Position numbers and translations under genes: made by a program. The notes below the pieces were generated by a model. The model ran no database searches. It was not told where the DNA came from and saw only the letters and a list, made by a program, of their open reading frames with translations. Below, one piece after another: positions 50,440 through 58,782 of a stretch of DNA of 64,000 bases; position 1 is the first letter of the stretch; every line of letters starts with the position of its first letter. The DNA lies in assembly GCF_012641395.1 (NCBI RefSeq), contig NZ_JABAIH010000010.1:124001-188000 (forward strand), read 5' to 3'. The stretch is from Rhizobium sp. P32RR-XVIII (GTDB taxonomy: Bacteria; Pseudomonadota; Alphaproteobacteria; Rhizobiales; Rhizobiaceae).

Positions 50440-50760
50440 ATGAGTAAGCCCGCAGCTATTCTTTTTGCAGTCCTGACCGCTGCTCCCGCAGCCGCGCACG
50501 ATGCGAAGCCGACGCCGATGCAGCCCAACGGATGGACATATCCTTTTTCGTGCTGCAGCGGCATGGATTGCCGCGAGGTCACTGACCAAGCGGTTCTCGA
50601 AGGCCCCCGCGGCTATGTCATCAAGCTCACGGGAGAGCTCATCATGTCCCGGGATACTCGCATCAAGGACAGCCCGGACGGGCATTTTCACCAATGCACG
50701 GTGGCCGGCGAGCCCACAGGCCGCACGATTTGCCTCTTCGTTCCGCCACGTGCCTACTGA
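50440..50760 (+). CDS. Periplasmic Cys-rich hypothetical protein
   Basis: The 106-residue protein has a signal peptide (MSKPAAILFAVLTAAPAAAH) and a mature domain with four or five Cys: YPFSCCSGMDCREV, then SPDGHFHQCTVAGEPTGRTI and CLFVPPRAY. This pattern recurs in alphaproteobacterial periplasmic proteins of unknown function. The ATG is preceded by AAGGATC. It lies 11 bases before the next gene. Confidence 0.7.
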   Translation: MSKPAAILFAVLTAAPAAAHDAKPTPMQPNGWTYPFSCCSGMDCREVTDQAVLEGPRGYVIKLTGELIMSRDTRIKDSPDGHFHQCTVAGEPTGRTICLFVPPRAY

Positions 50761-50771
50761 GGATTACGACC

Positions 50772-51092
50772 ATGACACAGGAAACCAATCGTATCGAAAG
50801 CCAGCTCATCCCCTTGAAGCTGTTCCCGGATCGTATTTCGGAAGGCTGGACCACGGCGCCGACGCCGGACGCTCACTCAGCGCCGGACAGCGGCTCCGAG
50901 GCTCATTTGATGGCGTTTTCCTTCAATAAAGGCCGGTCCGCCGCGCCTCTGGACGATCAAGCTATGCAGAGCCGGACATCTGCCGCGACACTCTACGTGA
51001 CCGGATCGCTGTTTGAGCTTTTCTGCTACACCGTCAACCTTGACCGGCTTGTCACGGCGATGGGTGAGCAGCCGGCGGCGAAACTGCAGTAG
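50772..51092 (+). CDS. Hypothetical 106-residue protein
   Basis: The frame starts MTQETNRIESQLIPLKLFPD and has a polar, disordered middle and a hydrophobic C-terminal portion (TLYVTGSLFELFCYTVNLDR). GAGGATTACGACC precedes the ATG. It is likely cotranscribed with the periplasmic gene. No family is recognised and coding status is moderate. Confidence 0.5.
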   Translation: MTQETNRIESQLIPLKLFPDRISEGWTTAPTPDAHSAPDSGSEAHLMAFSFNKGRSAAPLDDQAMQSRTSAATLYVTGSLFELFCYTVNLDRLVTAMGEQPAAKLQ

Positions 51093-51199
51093 AGCCGCGC
51101 AAGATGCGAGCACGCGGTCGAGGCTGTAGTTTCCCCTCGGGTAGCATGATGGATCATTCCGCAAGCGCGTCCCGGACGTCCGCTTAGGCTCGCGGCACC

Positions 51200-51958
51200 C
51201 TACGCGGCCTTGCCTTCGTGGAAAACGCCGCGCTTCTTGAGAAAGCTGATGGCTCCGGCGAGCACACCGAAAGCGGCCATCAATGCGATCAGGACAGACA
51301 GATAGCCGACATGTAGGGTCGGATTCGGTGCGGCGAGATATTCCCAGGCCTCTACCGCAACCACAGCGAACAAAGCAGCGCAAGCTGTCGAATAATCCTT
51401 GGCGATGACGCGCTTGAAATTGAATTCCATGCCTTCGGTGGATTCGGCAAACTTGCCGAATCGCGGCATCCAGCGCGGCACATCCCGGCAATAGGCTCGA
51501 TACCCATCGCCAAACTTGTCCTCGAGAAACGCTTCTTCCGCGTAAATGATGCACTGATAGATGAAGGCGAACAGTGCGATGCCGGCGGCCACCACCCAAA
51601 GGCTGCCATGCACCAGGAATAAGCCGCTGTAGATCAGCATGTTGCCGACATACAGGGGATTGCGGCAGATGCCAAACATTCCCCCCGTTACCAGATTCTT
51701 GGCATAGACTTTCTTGTTAAGGCCGCCCCGCTGGATATAGGCATAACCGATGACGGTGGCGCGCAGGATCAGGCCGGCAAGCACGACGGCGAGCGCAATC
51801 AGATCTTTCCCTTCCTCAAGAAAGGCGCTGCCAAATATCTCGGTCGGCGGTAGCGCCATCAGCAGCAATCCGACGATCATCACGGGGAATGCCTGATTGC
51901 GGAACCGGAAGAAAAAATTCCCGATGCTTATCATCGTCTTCTTCATTTGATGACCCAT
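51200..51958 (-). CDS. Membrane methyltransferase of the ICMT/PEMT type
   Basis: The 252-residue protein has about five to six helices and the SAM-binding CRNPLYVGNMLIYSGLFLVH, with EEAFLEDKFGDGYRAYCRDV near its end, the E-x-E/R-x-Y pattern of isoprenylcysteine and phospholipid methyltransferases. The substrate is unknown. It starts next to the stop of the CmoA-like gene, suggesting one operon. A second ATG four codons in is possible. Confidence 0.8.
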   Translation of the reverse strand: MGHQMKKTMISIGNFFFRFRNQAFPVMIVGLLLMALPPTEIFGSAFLEEGKDLIALAVVLAGLILRATVIGYAYIQRGGLNKKVYAKNLVTGGMFGICRNPLYVGNMLIYSGLFLVHGSLWVVAAGIALFAFIYQCIIYAEEAFLEDKFGDGYRAYCRDVPRWMPRFGKFAESTEGMEFNFKRVIAKDYSTACAALFAVVAVEAWEYLAAPNPTLHVGYLSVLIALMAAFGVLAGAISFLKKRGVFHEGKAA

Positions 51959-51960
51959 GC

Positions 51961-52719
51961 CTATTTGACCGCGATAATTCCGCAGAAATTGTACCAGCGG
52001 AAAAAGACTTCGATCTGGCGAAATCCTGTCTCCTTGAGCAGCTGGACATTTTCTTCCAGGCGGTAGGGGATCAGCACATTCTCCAAGGCTTCGCGCTTTT
52101 TCGATATCTCGATTTCCGAATAGCCGTTCCGGCGCTTGAAATCGTAATAGTGGTCGATGAAAAGCCGATTGAACATGGTGTCCTCGCTCGTGAGCTTCTC
52201 AATGAGAAGCAGACAGCCCTGCTCATTCAATCCGGAGTAGATCTGCTTGATCACGCGCTCACGATGAAGCGGGCGGACGAATTGCAACGTCAGCAGCATG
52301 GTGACGACGCTGGCATCCGTCATCGCGAGGCCCTGGTGAAGATCGCCGACCCTAAGATCAATCTGCCTGCTGGTTTCTGCCTGCTGGATTTTTACTTTGG
52401 CTTTCTCCAGCATTTCCGGTGCGTTGTCGATGCCGATGAACTTGACGCCTTCGTCCAAAAAGGCATCGAGCATCAGCAACGTGGTCGCCGTCGAGCAGCC
52501 TATATCATAAAGATTGGTGCCGGGCCGTGCGAAATCCCGCGCCAGTTCGCAGACCATGCGCTGCATTTCTTCGTAGAAGGGCACTGACCGGCTCACCATG
52601 TCATCGAAGACACCGGCAACCGTGGCGTCGAAGGCAAAGTCCCCGACCGGCTGGTCCTCGCTGAACACCTCGTCCTTACGTTCGATGTGGAGCACTTTGC
52701 TCAGGTCTTTCTCCGCCAT
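51961..52719 (-). CDS. cmoA: Carboxy-SAM synthase CmoA-like protein
   Basis: The 252-residue protein aligns well with E. coli CmoA along its whole length: AGVFDDMVSRSVPFYEEMQR, LYDIGCSTATTLLMLDAF, GIDNAPEMLEKAKVKIQ, LTLQFVRPLHRERVIKQIYS and HYYDFKRRNGYSEIEISKKR. CmoA makes carboxy-SAM from prephenate for tRNA cmo5U34 synthesis with CmoB. No cmoB is next to it; instead an ICMT-like membrane methyltransferase follows directly. The start at 52719 follows AAGGA; the upstream extension is not family-like. Confidence 0.85.
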   Translation of the reverse strand: MAEKDLSKVLHIERKDEVFSEDQPVGDFAFDATVAGVFDDMVSRSVPFYEEMQRMVCELARDFARPGTNLYDIGCSTATTLLMLDAFLDEGVKFIGIDNAPEMLEKAKVKIQQAETSRQIDLRVGDLHQGLAMTDASVVTMLLTLQFVRPLHRERVIKQIYSGLNEQGCLLLIEKLTSEDTMFNRLFIDHYYDFKRRNGYSEIEISKKREALENVLIPYRLEENVQLLKETGFRQIEVFFRWYNFCGIIAVK

Positions 52720-52956
52720 TTTATCTGATCCTTGGCTTTGGTCTACGAACGCTTCGGGCCTTGGCACCGCGGGCAGACCGAGCCGGATGCCTTGTGCTGC
52801 AGCACGCCCGGTCCACGGGTCTGAAATTCTGCAGCTCATTCAATTGACCGATTTCGCTAGCTGGCGAATGACGCGAAGTCAAGTTTCCTGACGGGAAAGG
52901 CGAGACATGAGCAGGCCGGCGCCCGAGAGCGCCGCGCGGCTACGTGTGATTTCCAG

Positions 52957-54114
52957 TCAAAGTGGCGAATGCAGGAATACCGGCATCGAAGCACTCTCTG
53001 CTTTCTTGGAAAGATAGAGCCGCGCTGTGTCGAGCGCCTCGCGAATCGTCACATCCATATCGAGATAGCGGTAAGTGCCGAGCCGGCCCACAAAAGTGAC
53101 GGAGCTTTCCTGTCCGGCGCGCGAGACATAGTCGGCAAGCTGCTCCTTCTCCCTGACCAAGCGAATTGGGTAGTAGGGAGTGTCCTCAGGGCTGCAGGCG
53201 CGGGAGAATTCTTTATAGCAAACAGAGCCCGCATGATCCTCCCAGGGAGAAAAATGCTTGTGTTCAGTGATACGCGTGTAGGGAACCGAGACATCCCCAT
53301 AGTTCATCACTGCGCAGCCCTGGTAGTCACCTTCATACGTAAAACGCTCGAAATCGAGGGTGCGATAGCCGAGCCAGCCGAATTCGTAGTCGAAATAGCC
53401 GTCAAGCGGACCCGAATAGAAGACGTGTCGGAAGTCCGCGCTTTGAACACGGTCGAAATGCGTTCCGAGCTTTACCGTGATGTTGGGATGATCGAGAATA
53501 CGTCCGATCATATCGGTATAGCCCTTCTCCGGCATGCCCTGGTACTTATGGAAGAAATAGTTGTCATCGTAGTTGAAACGCACCGGGAGCCGTTTCAGGA
53601 TGGAAGCCGGCAGGTCCGTTGGTGAGCAGCCCCACTGCTTTTGCGTATATCCCTTGAAGAATGCCTCGTATAAGTCTTTCCCGACAAACCGGAGGGCTTG
53701 CTCTTCAAAGGTTTCCGGATCGGTTATGGATCCGTCGGCCTGCTCTTCAATAAACTGGCGAGCTTCGTCGGGCCTGAAGCTCTTGCCGAAGAATTGATTG
53801 ATCGTGTGAAGATTGACGGGCAGGGAATAAACCTGACCGTCGCTCGTCGTTTTGACGCGATTTTTGTAGGGTAGAAACGTCTGAAAGCCGTTCACATAGC
53901 TCCAGACCTCGGCGTCATCCGTGTGGAAAATGTGAGGGCCATAGACATGGACCATGACGCCCGTCTCTTTGTCCCGTTCCGTATGGCAGTTGCCGGCAAT
54001 GTGGTCGCGGGCATCGATGACCTCGATTTCATGGCCCGCTTGTGCGAGTTCACGCGCGATGACCGCGCCCGAAAGTCCTGCTCCCACAGCTAGAATTTTT
54101 TCTTTTGCGTGCAT
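52957..54114 (-). CDS. glf: UDP-galactopyranose mutase
   Basis: The 385-residue flavoenzyme interconverts UDP-Galp and UDP-Galf. The FAD motif is LAVGAGLSGAVIARELAQAG, with GGN-type HIAGNCHTERDKE, and the active-site PHIFHTDDAEVWSYVNGF, KGYTQKQWGCSP and RFNYDDNYFFHKYQGMPEKG. It implies galactofuranose in a surface glycan or glycoprotein. It lies 12 bases after the glycosyltransferase gene in the same direction. Confidence 0.95.
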   Translation of the reverse strand: MHAKEKILAVGAGLSGAVIARELAQAGHEIEVIDARDHIAGNCHTERDKETGVMVHVYGPHIFHTDDAEVWSYVNGFQTFLPYKNRVKTTSDGQVYSLPVNLHTINQFFGKSFRPDEARQFIEEQADGSITDPETFEEQALRFVGKDLYEAFFKGYTQKQWGCSPTDLPASILKRLPVRFNYDDNYFFHKYQGMPEKGYTDMIGRILDHPNITVKLGTHFDRVQSADFRHVFYSGPLDGYFDYEFGWLGYRTLDFERFTYEGDYQGCAVMNYGDVSVPYTRITEHKHFSPWEDHAGSVCYKEFSRACSPEDTPYYPIRLVREKEQLADYVSRAGQESSVTFVGRLGTYRYLDMDVTIREALDTARLYLSKKAESASMPVFLHSPL

Positions 54115-54126
54115 TGCAAACCGGTC

Positions 54127-55461
54127 CTACCTCGGGGTTTCAGCGTGTTGAGCGACAGCAGTCGAGTGGGGAACAGGCTCCACTCCGGGTGCTCGACGAT
54201 TGGCGGGATCTAATGAAAGTTTGGCGCGCATGAGCGCATCATACCCGTCGATCAAGCGATCCAGATCGAGTCCTTTTTCTTGTGGCCCGAAGCTCAAGTG
54301 GCTCACGGTAAAGTCCGCATAAATCGCGGTCGGTCGATTGAGGAAGGTCGGCAAACCGACTGTTAGAGCGTGTTCGTCATCGCCTTTCGGCAAAGCCATG
54401 TGGATCAGGTCTCTTCCGAGCCAGGCTATGAAATTGATCGACTGACGTTCGTTCCAATCGATGACCTTGGCTGGCAAGGGCAGGCGCTTGTCTTCCGTTT
54501 GCAGAAAATAGTCGTGCAGTTCATTGGCGCGCTCCGCGCTTTGCCAAAGACTGCCGCCAAAACCGCCGGGCGGCCGTTCAAAATGGCCGACCTGGTTGGG
54601 AATTGAGCCCGCAACCTGCTGCCAATAGGCGCATACGCCGTTGTTCACGACATTGGCGGAAACGACAACATATTTCGGATTGGTTCGCCTGAACTCGATG
54701 AACTCGCTGAGCTTTTCGAGGTCCACATAAACGATGTCGTCATCGCATTTGAGGAATATCGAGTTCGAAAAGGTCTGCTGCCGCTTGGCATAGAAATCAT
54801 AGGCTTGCCAATAGGGTATCTGCTCGTTCGGATTGCCGACGAAACGTTGTATGCGCGATCGTACTTCGCCCAATTCCAGATCGGCACCCCACCCGCCGCG
54901 GAACATGATCGAGGCGCCCGCCGAAAGGTCAAGCTCGGCCCAGTGGCCGATCGCCACGTTATTGACATGCAGGGAAAGGACTCCTGCTGCATCAATGTTG
55001 AGGACGATTTGATTTGGAGCACCTGGCGACAGGATCGCTGGAGTGGGCTTGCTCCAAATCGCCTGCGCGTTGTCGCGATCGAAACTCTTGAGCTGACTGC
55101 GTGGCAGCTTGCGCAGGACCGAGTGCGAATTGCTCCAGCCGCCGACAACGATTTCGAAATAAATATCGCCGCCGTCGTTCGGAACGACGGCAATGTGAAG
55201 GTCGTTTGTGATCGTCGCATTGAGGCGGAGAGGTTGACTGGGAGCAACCGATCCCCAGGATTGGTAGGGCGCGGCGGAGCCCATGTAGCGGACCGGGCCA
55301 AATTCGCGCGTCACCCACTCATGATCCGCGACGGAGCGCGTAAAATCCCAGACGTGCCATTCATCTATAATCCCGTCATCCATTGCCTTCCGGATGTACT
55401 GGGTCAGAATCTCCATTCTTTTTTGGCGTCCGGCAAACGTCACCAGTACGACTGGGGTCAT
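54127..55461 (-). CDS. Glycosyltransferase split by a FAMeT-like (PF12248-type) domain
   Basis: The 444-residue protein begins with a GT-A-like strand (VVLVTFAGRQKRMEILTQYI, DEWHVWDFTRS). Residues about 75-205 read as an inserted beta-sandwich: LHIAVVPNDGGDIYFEIVVG, GWSNSHSVLRKL, as in farnesoic-acid-methyltransferase-like domains, with weak overall similarity. The GT part then resumes with SIFLKCDDDIVYVDLEKLSE, which holds the DXD sugar-nucleotide motif. A glycan-binding role for the insert is inferred. It precedes glf and follows the methyltransferase and O-GlcNAc transferase genes. The acceptor is unknown. Confidence 0.7.
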   Translation of the reverse strand: MTPVVLVTFAGRQKRMEILTQYIRKAMDDGIIDEWHVWDFTRSVADHEWVTREFGPVRYMGSAAPYQSWGSVAPSQPLRLNATITNDLHIAVVPNDGGDIYFEIVVGGWSNSHSVLRKLPRSQLKSFDRDNAQAIWSKPTPAILSPGAPNQIVLNIDAAGVLSLHVNNVAIGHWAELDLSAGASIMFRGGWGADLELGEVRSRIQRFVGNPNEQIPYWQAYDFYAKRQQTFSNSIFLKCDDDIVYVDLEKLSEFIEFRRTNPKYVVVSANVVNNGVCAYWQQVAGSIPNQVGHFERPPGGFGGSLWQSAERANELHDYFLQTEDKRLPLPAKVIDWNERQSINFIAWLGRDLIHMALPKGDDEHALTVGLPTFLNRPTAIYADFTVSHLSFGPQEKGLDLDRLIDGYDALMRAKLSLDPANRRAPGVEPVPHSTAVAQHAETPR

Positions 55462-55627
55462 AGTATCCTCATCGCTTACAACTGTTATTGCAATTCGCGC
55501 TGCGCATTATGAAGGCACTCCTCAAACGAGCTGAGTTCGCGTAATGCGGCTAATACCGTCAATCAGCCAGGGAAGTTACGCGCCTGGCTGATTGCTACGA
55601 TTAGATCCAAGGACCGCGCACGAAATG

Positions 55628-56428
55628 TCACTCGGATGGGGCGATTTCCGCCTGCTTTTGTATCATCCAAGTATCCCGCTCTCCGGTGAAGTGGAGGGTG
55701 CATCCATGCACTTTGCAAAACAAATCAACGTCGTGCTTCACCGCTGGGAACATTAGATAATCGTCCCCGAACAGGACACCACCCGGCGGCAAAAGATCAT
55801 AATATAGAGAAAGCTCTAGGAAGGTCTCACCGCACTCGTGAGCCGAATCCAAATAAACGAAATCGATTTCGTAGTTGAGCACCTTCAAGGTCCGAGCAGC
55901 AACCACCGAGGTTACGCGGAACGGCACCACAGTCTCAGTGAGACCGTTATTGTACATGGCGTTCATGAAGTAATCGAAGATTGCCGGATTGCCGTCCGCT
56001 TTCCTCATTGTGCCCGCAAAATTACTCAGGAGCCACATGTTGATGTCGCCACACCATGGGTCGACACACAGCAGTGTGCCATTCGTTTCGCGAAGCCATG
56101 ACCCAATTATTGTCGCGCTATTGCCGATAAAGCTACCGACCTCGACGCCCAAAGTAGGCTTCCGACCTAAAAAGGCTTCGATAGCGCCAAGAGTTAGCGG
56201 ACCAATGTGTGCCGTATATTGCATTGGAGCGGGCAAAAGCTGCGGCCGGTAGCCGTGATAAGGATTATCGCATCCGAACAAGCGGTTGCTGATGTCTTTA
56301 AAATTCGGCTTCGTTCGCTTGAGATCGTTAGCGTTGATGAAATTTGTCAGCTGAGGGTCAGCAAGGGTTTTTGCGGAGAACCAATTTCTGAGAACGCTTT
56401 CATCAATATGCTCACTGAGATCTGCCAT
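55628..56428 (-). CDS. SAM-dependent methyltransferase (Methyltransf_24-like)
   Basis: The 266-residue protein has the SAM-binding motif LGVEVGSFIGNSATIIGSWL, then LLCVDPWCGDINMWLLSNFA, the acidic DFVYLDSAHECGETFLEL and LLPPGGVLFGDDYLMFPAVK. This is the class I fold used by sugar or glycan O-methyltransferases. It sits between the glycosyltransferase and the O-GlcNAc transferase, so glycan methylation is an inference. Base composition is less GC-rich than its neighbours (for example GATAATCG, AATATAGAG), a sign of possible transfer. Confidence 0.8.
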   Translation of the reverse strand: MADLSEHIDESVLRNWFSAKTLADPQLTNFINANDLKRTKPNFKDISNRLFGCDNPYHGYRPQLLPAPMQYTAHIGPLTLGAIEAFLGRKPTLGVEVGSFIGNSATIIGSWLRETNGTLLCVDPWCGDINMWLLSNFAGTMRKADGNPAIFDYFMNAMYNNGLTETVVPFRVTSVVAARTLKVLNYEIDFVYLDSAHECGETFLELSLYYDLLPPGGVLFGDDYLMFPAVKHDVDLFCKVHGCTLHFTGERDTWMIQKQAEIAPSE

Positions 56429-56506
56429 CTAGCTTCTCGCTGTTGTTAGAATGCTGTGAGGAAAGGTGTTTGACCAGATCGCCTTAGTAGGCCCAGTGGG
56501 AGATGT

Positions 56507-58564
56507 TTATCGCCCTGCACGTCCGGTCGGCTCTGCCCAAAGGCGTGAATCTGGTGCCAAGGGCGCGTGGTCGTGCCACTGAGCGAGCTTTTCGAGATAC
56601 CGCCGCCGGTAGGCGCGGTCATCCTCGAACTCGACGCCTGCCAGGACAAGTTCCGCGCCGATCTCGTAGTAGACGTCGAGGTTGCGCAGGTTAGGGACCG
56701 GTGTTTCGCCGCGCTCGGCTTCACCCTGAATCTGCCAGAACAGCTCTTCGAGACGGCGTGCAAGGCCTGGAATATCGCGCAGGACACTTGTCTCGCGATT
56801 GCGTTGCAAGGCGTCCTTGATTGCCGTGAGGCTTTTGCGATCGTGCGCCAGGGCGATGGCGCGGCTCACATATTCGTCCGGCGTGCTGCAAATCAATTCC
56901 GGAATGCCGGCGGCCGCGACGATGCTCGAGCAGAAACGTGCGGCAAAGGTTTTCCCTGGGAAAGTCAGGACCGGCAATCCCATGGTGATCGCATCCGCCG
57001 CAGTGGAGTGCGCCCCATAGGGGAAGGTGTCGAGGAAGAGATCAGCAAGACCGATGCGCGCGAGATGCTGCGGATTGGGCGCCTTGGCGGCGAAAATGAG
57101 CCGCTCTGCTGCCACACCGCTCTGCGCGGCTGCCTCACGCAGGCGCTGGTTGACATCCTCGCTTGCCCCAAGCAGCCACAGCACGCTGCCCGGCGTCGCC
57201 GAAAGAATCTTCATCCAGCGCGCAAAGCATTCGGCGGTAATCTTCTGCATCCCGTTGAAGCTGGCATAGACAAAAGCATCTTCCGGCAGTCCGGCCTGGG
57301 CCCGGGTCGGCCGCTCGGCCACCTCTCGCTTGCGGTCGACGGGCTGGTCGCAGGCGATCCGCAGCACCTTTTCGGTGTAATAGATCTCGTTTTCGGGCGG
57401 CACGATCTGCGCGTCGGTAATCATATACTGATGAAACGGACTGCTCATCGTGCCGGGATAGCCGCAGAAGTTAACGATGACCGGCGCCGGCCGATAGGCG
57501 AAGATTTTCGTGCGCGCCTGCTTGGTATAGCCGTTGACGTCGATAAGGACGTCGATTTCGTCGGCTACGATCTGTCTGGCCGCATCGATATCGCTCAGCG
57601 CGGTAATATCGCGCCAGCAATCGACGGCGTTCCTGATGCGGTTATGCGTCGTATCACCGGACCGAGGCTCGCCGCAGTAGTAGGCGTAGATCTCAACGCT
57701 ACTCTTGTCGTGCAGCTCGAGAACTTCGCAAAGAGCGAAGCCGACCGCGTGCTGGCGCAAATCCGAAGAGACATAGCCGACGCGCAGGCGCTGTCCGGTT
57801 CCCGTTTTGAGCCGAGTAGGCTTGCGTGGGAAGCCAACCGTGTCCGGCCGCCCGACCAGTTTCTGGCCGTAACGATACGCTTTGGCGAGCTGGAAAAGCG
57901 GGTCGTCGGCATAGCAGCCGAGCGTCAGCGGCGACAGCGCATCAACCAGTTGCCGGGCCGAGACGTGGATCGAGGGAGTGAGAAGCGGCCATTTGCACTG
58001 ATGCTGGCGCAGAGAGGTCCAATGCTGGCCCGCTTCGGGCTTCGAGGGTTGGAGCTCGATCGCCTGCCACAACGCCGTTTCTGCGTCGGCCAGTTGGCCG
58101 GCGGTTTCCAGCACACGGCCGGTATGCTCCAGGGCCATCAGACGATGGCTGAGGCGATCTGGCGTGATCTCCCCAGTCGCCTCCGAGAAAGTCCGCCATT
58201 GCCCGACGGCCTGACCAATAAGGCCGCAATCCTCGAGAGCACGGCCGAGGTTGATGTGGGCAGGACCGAACATCGGCTCCTGTTTCAAGCAGGCGCGCAA
58301 AGCCTGGATCGAACCCGCTAGGTCGCCCATGTTGCGCAGGCAGACAGCATAGTTGAAACAGGCCATGTGCAGCAGCGGATGGATGTCGTTGAAGGCAATC
58401 CAAGTCTTGTAGAGGTCGGCCGAATGCGCGAGCAATCCAGCGCCACCGAAGCCTTCGGCCGCCTGGAACAGTGCAGTCAGAGACATCTGCTGACTGCGCG
58501 CCTGCTGCAGCATATCTGAAAGCGTTGACGCCTGAGCGGAAGCGGTTGTTGTATTGACGTTCAT
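56507..58564 (-). CDS. SPINDLY/OGT-type O-linked N-acetylglucosamine transferase
   Basis: The 685-residue GT41 enzyme has N-terminal TPR-like helices (about 40-190) and a catalytic half (about 245-640). LRVGYVSSDLRQHAVGFAL, DVLIDVNGYTKQARTKIFAY, VIVNFCGYPGTM, YASFNGMQKI and ADLFLDTFPYGAHSTAADAI, with GLPVLTFPGKTFAARFCSSI, are the GT41 motifs. These enzymes transfer a sugar from a nucleotide donor to Ser/Thr hydroxyls in the cytoplasm. The adjacent Ser/Thr-rich octapeptide-repeat proteins are plausible acceptors. No GlcNAc specificity is proven. It lies 218 bases downstream of the first repeat gene. Confidence 0.9.
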   Translation of the reverse strand: MNVNTTTASAQASTLSDMLQQARSQQMSLTALFQAAEGFGGAGLLAHSADLYKTWIAFNDIHPLLHMACFNYAVCLRNMGDLAGSIQALRACLKQEPMFGPAHINLGRALEDCGLIGQAVGQWRTFSEATGEITPDRLSHRLMALEHTGRVLETAGQLADAETALWQAIELQPSKPEAGQHWTSLRQHQCKWPLLTPSIHVSARQLVDALSPLTLGCYADDPLFQLAKAYRYGQKLVGRPDTVGFPRKPTRLKTGTGQRLRVGYVSSDLRQHAVGFALCEVLELHDKSSVEIYAYYCGEPRSGDTTHNRIRNAVDCWRDITALSDIDAARQIVADEIDVLIDVNGYTKQARTKIFAYRPAPVIVNFCGYPGTMSSPFHQYMITDAQIVPPENEIYYTEKVLRIACDQPVDRKREVAERPTRAQAGLPEDAFVYASFNGMQKITAECFARWMKILSATPGSVLWLLGASEDVNQRLREAAAQSGVAAERLIFAAKAPNPQHLARIGLADLFLDTFPYGAHSTAADAITMGLPVLTFPGKTFAARFCSSIVAAAGIPELICSTPDEYVSRAIALAHDRKSLTAIKDALQRNRETSVLRDIPGLARRLEELFWQIQGEAERGETPVPNLRNLDVYYEIGAELVLAGVEFEDDRAYRRRYLEKLAQWHDHAPLAPDSRLWAEPTGRAGR

Positions 58565-58704
58565 GCCTTTCCCTCGACAAAACGGCCCTGTGGCCGAAGA
58601 CTCCCCAGGCGCGCTAGATGGCCTGCAGCTTTATTGACGGCCTGGCTTGCGCGGGGCTGGTTGTATGGGGAGGGGTGGCGCGACAGCTCCTCGAAAATGA
58701 AAAA

Positions 58705-58729
58705 CGGACGGCGCGTGGTGCGCCGTCCG
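58705..58729 (-). terminator. Terminator of the first repeat-protein gene
   Basis: CGGACGGCGC-GTGGT-GCGCCGTCCG is a perfect hairpin. On the minus strand it is followed by TTTTTCATTTTC. It isolates the repeat gene from the OGT gene, unless read-through occurs. Confidence 0.9.
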
Positions 58730-58782
58730 CTCTTGCAGCATTGAATGAAGTATTACGGCGCGGGTTAACGCGCCGCTTGCTA

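Noticed and set aside
56567..58321. Long plus-strand frame (584 aa) opposite the GT41 gene
   Set aside because: Antisense shadow with no recognisable domain; the minus-strand frame carries every GT41 motif.
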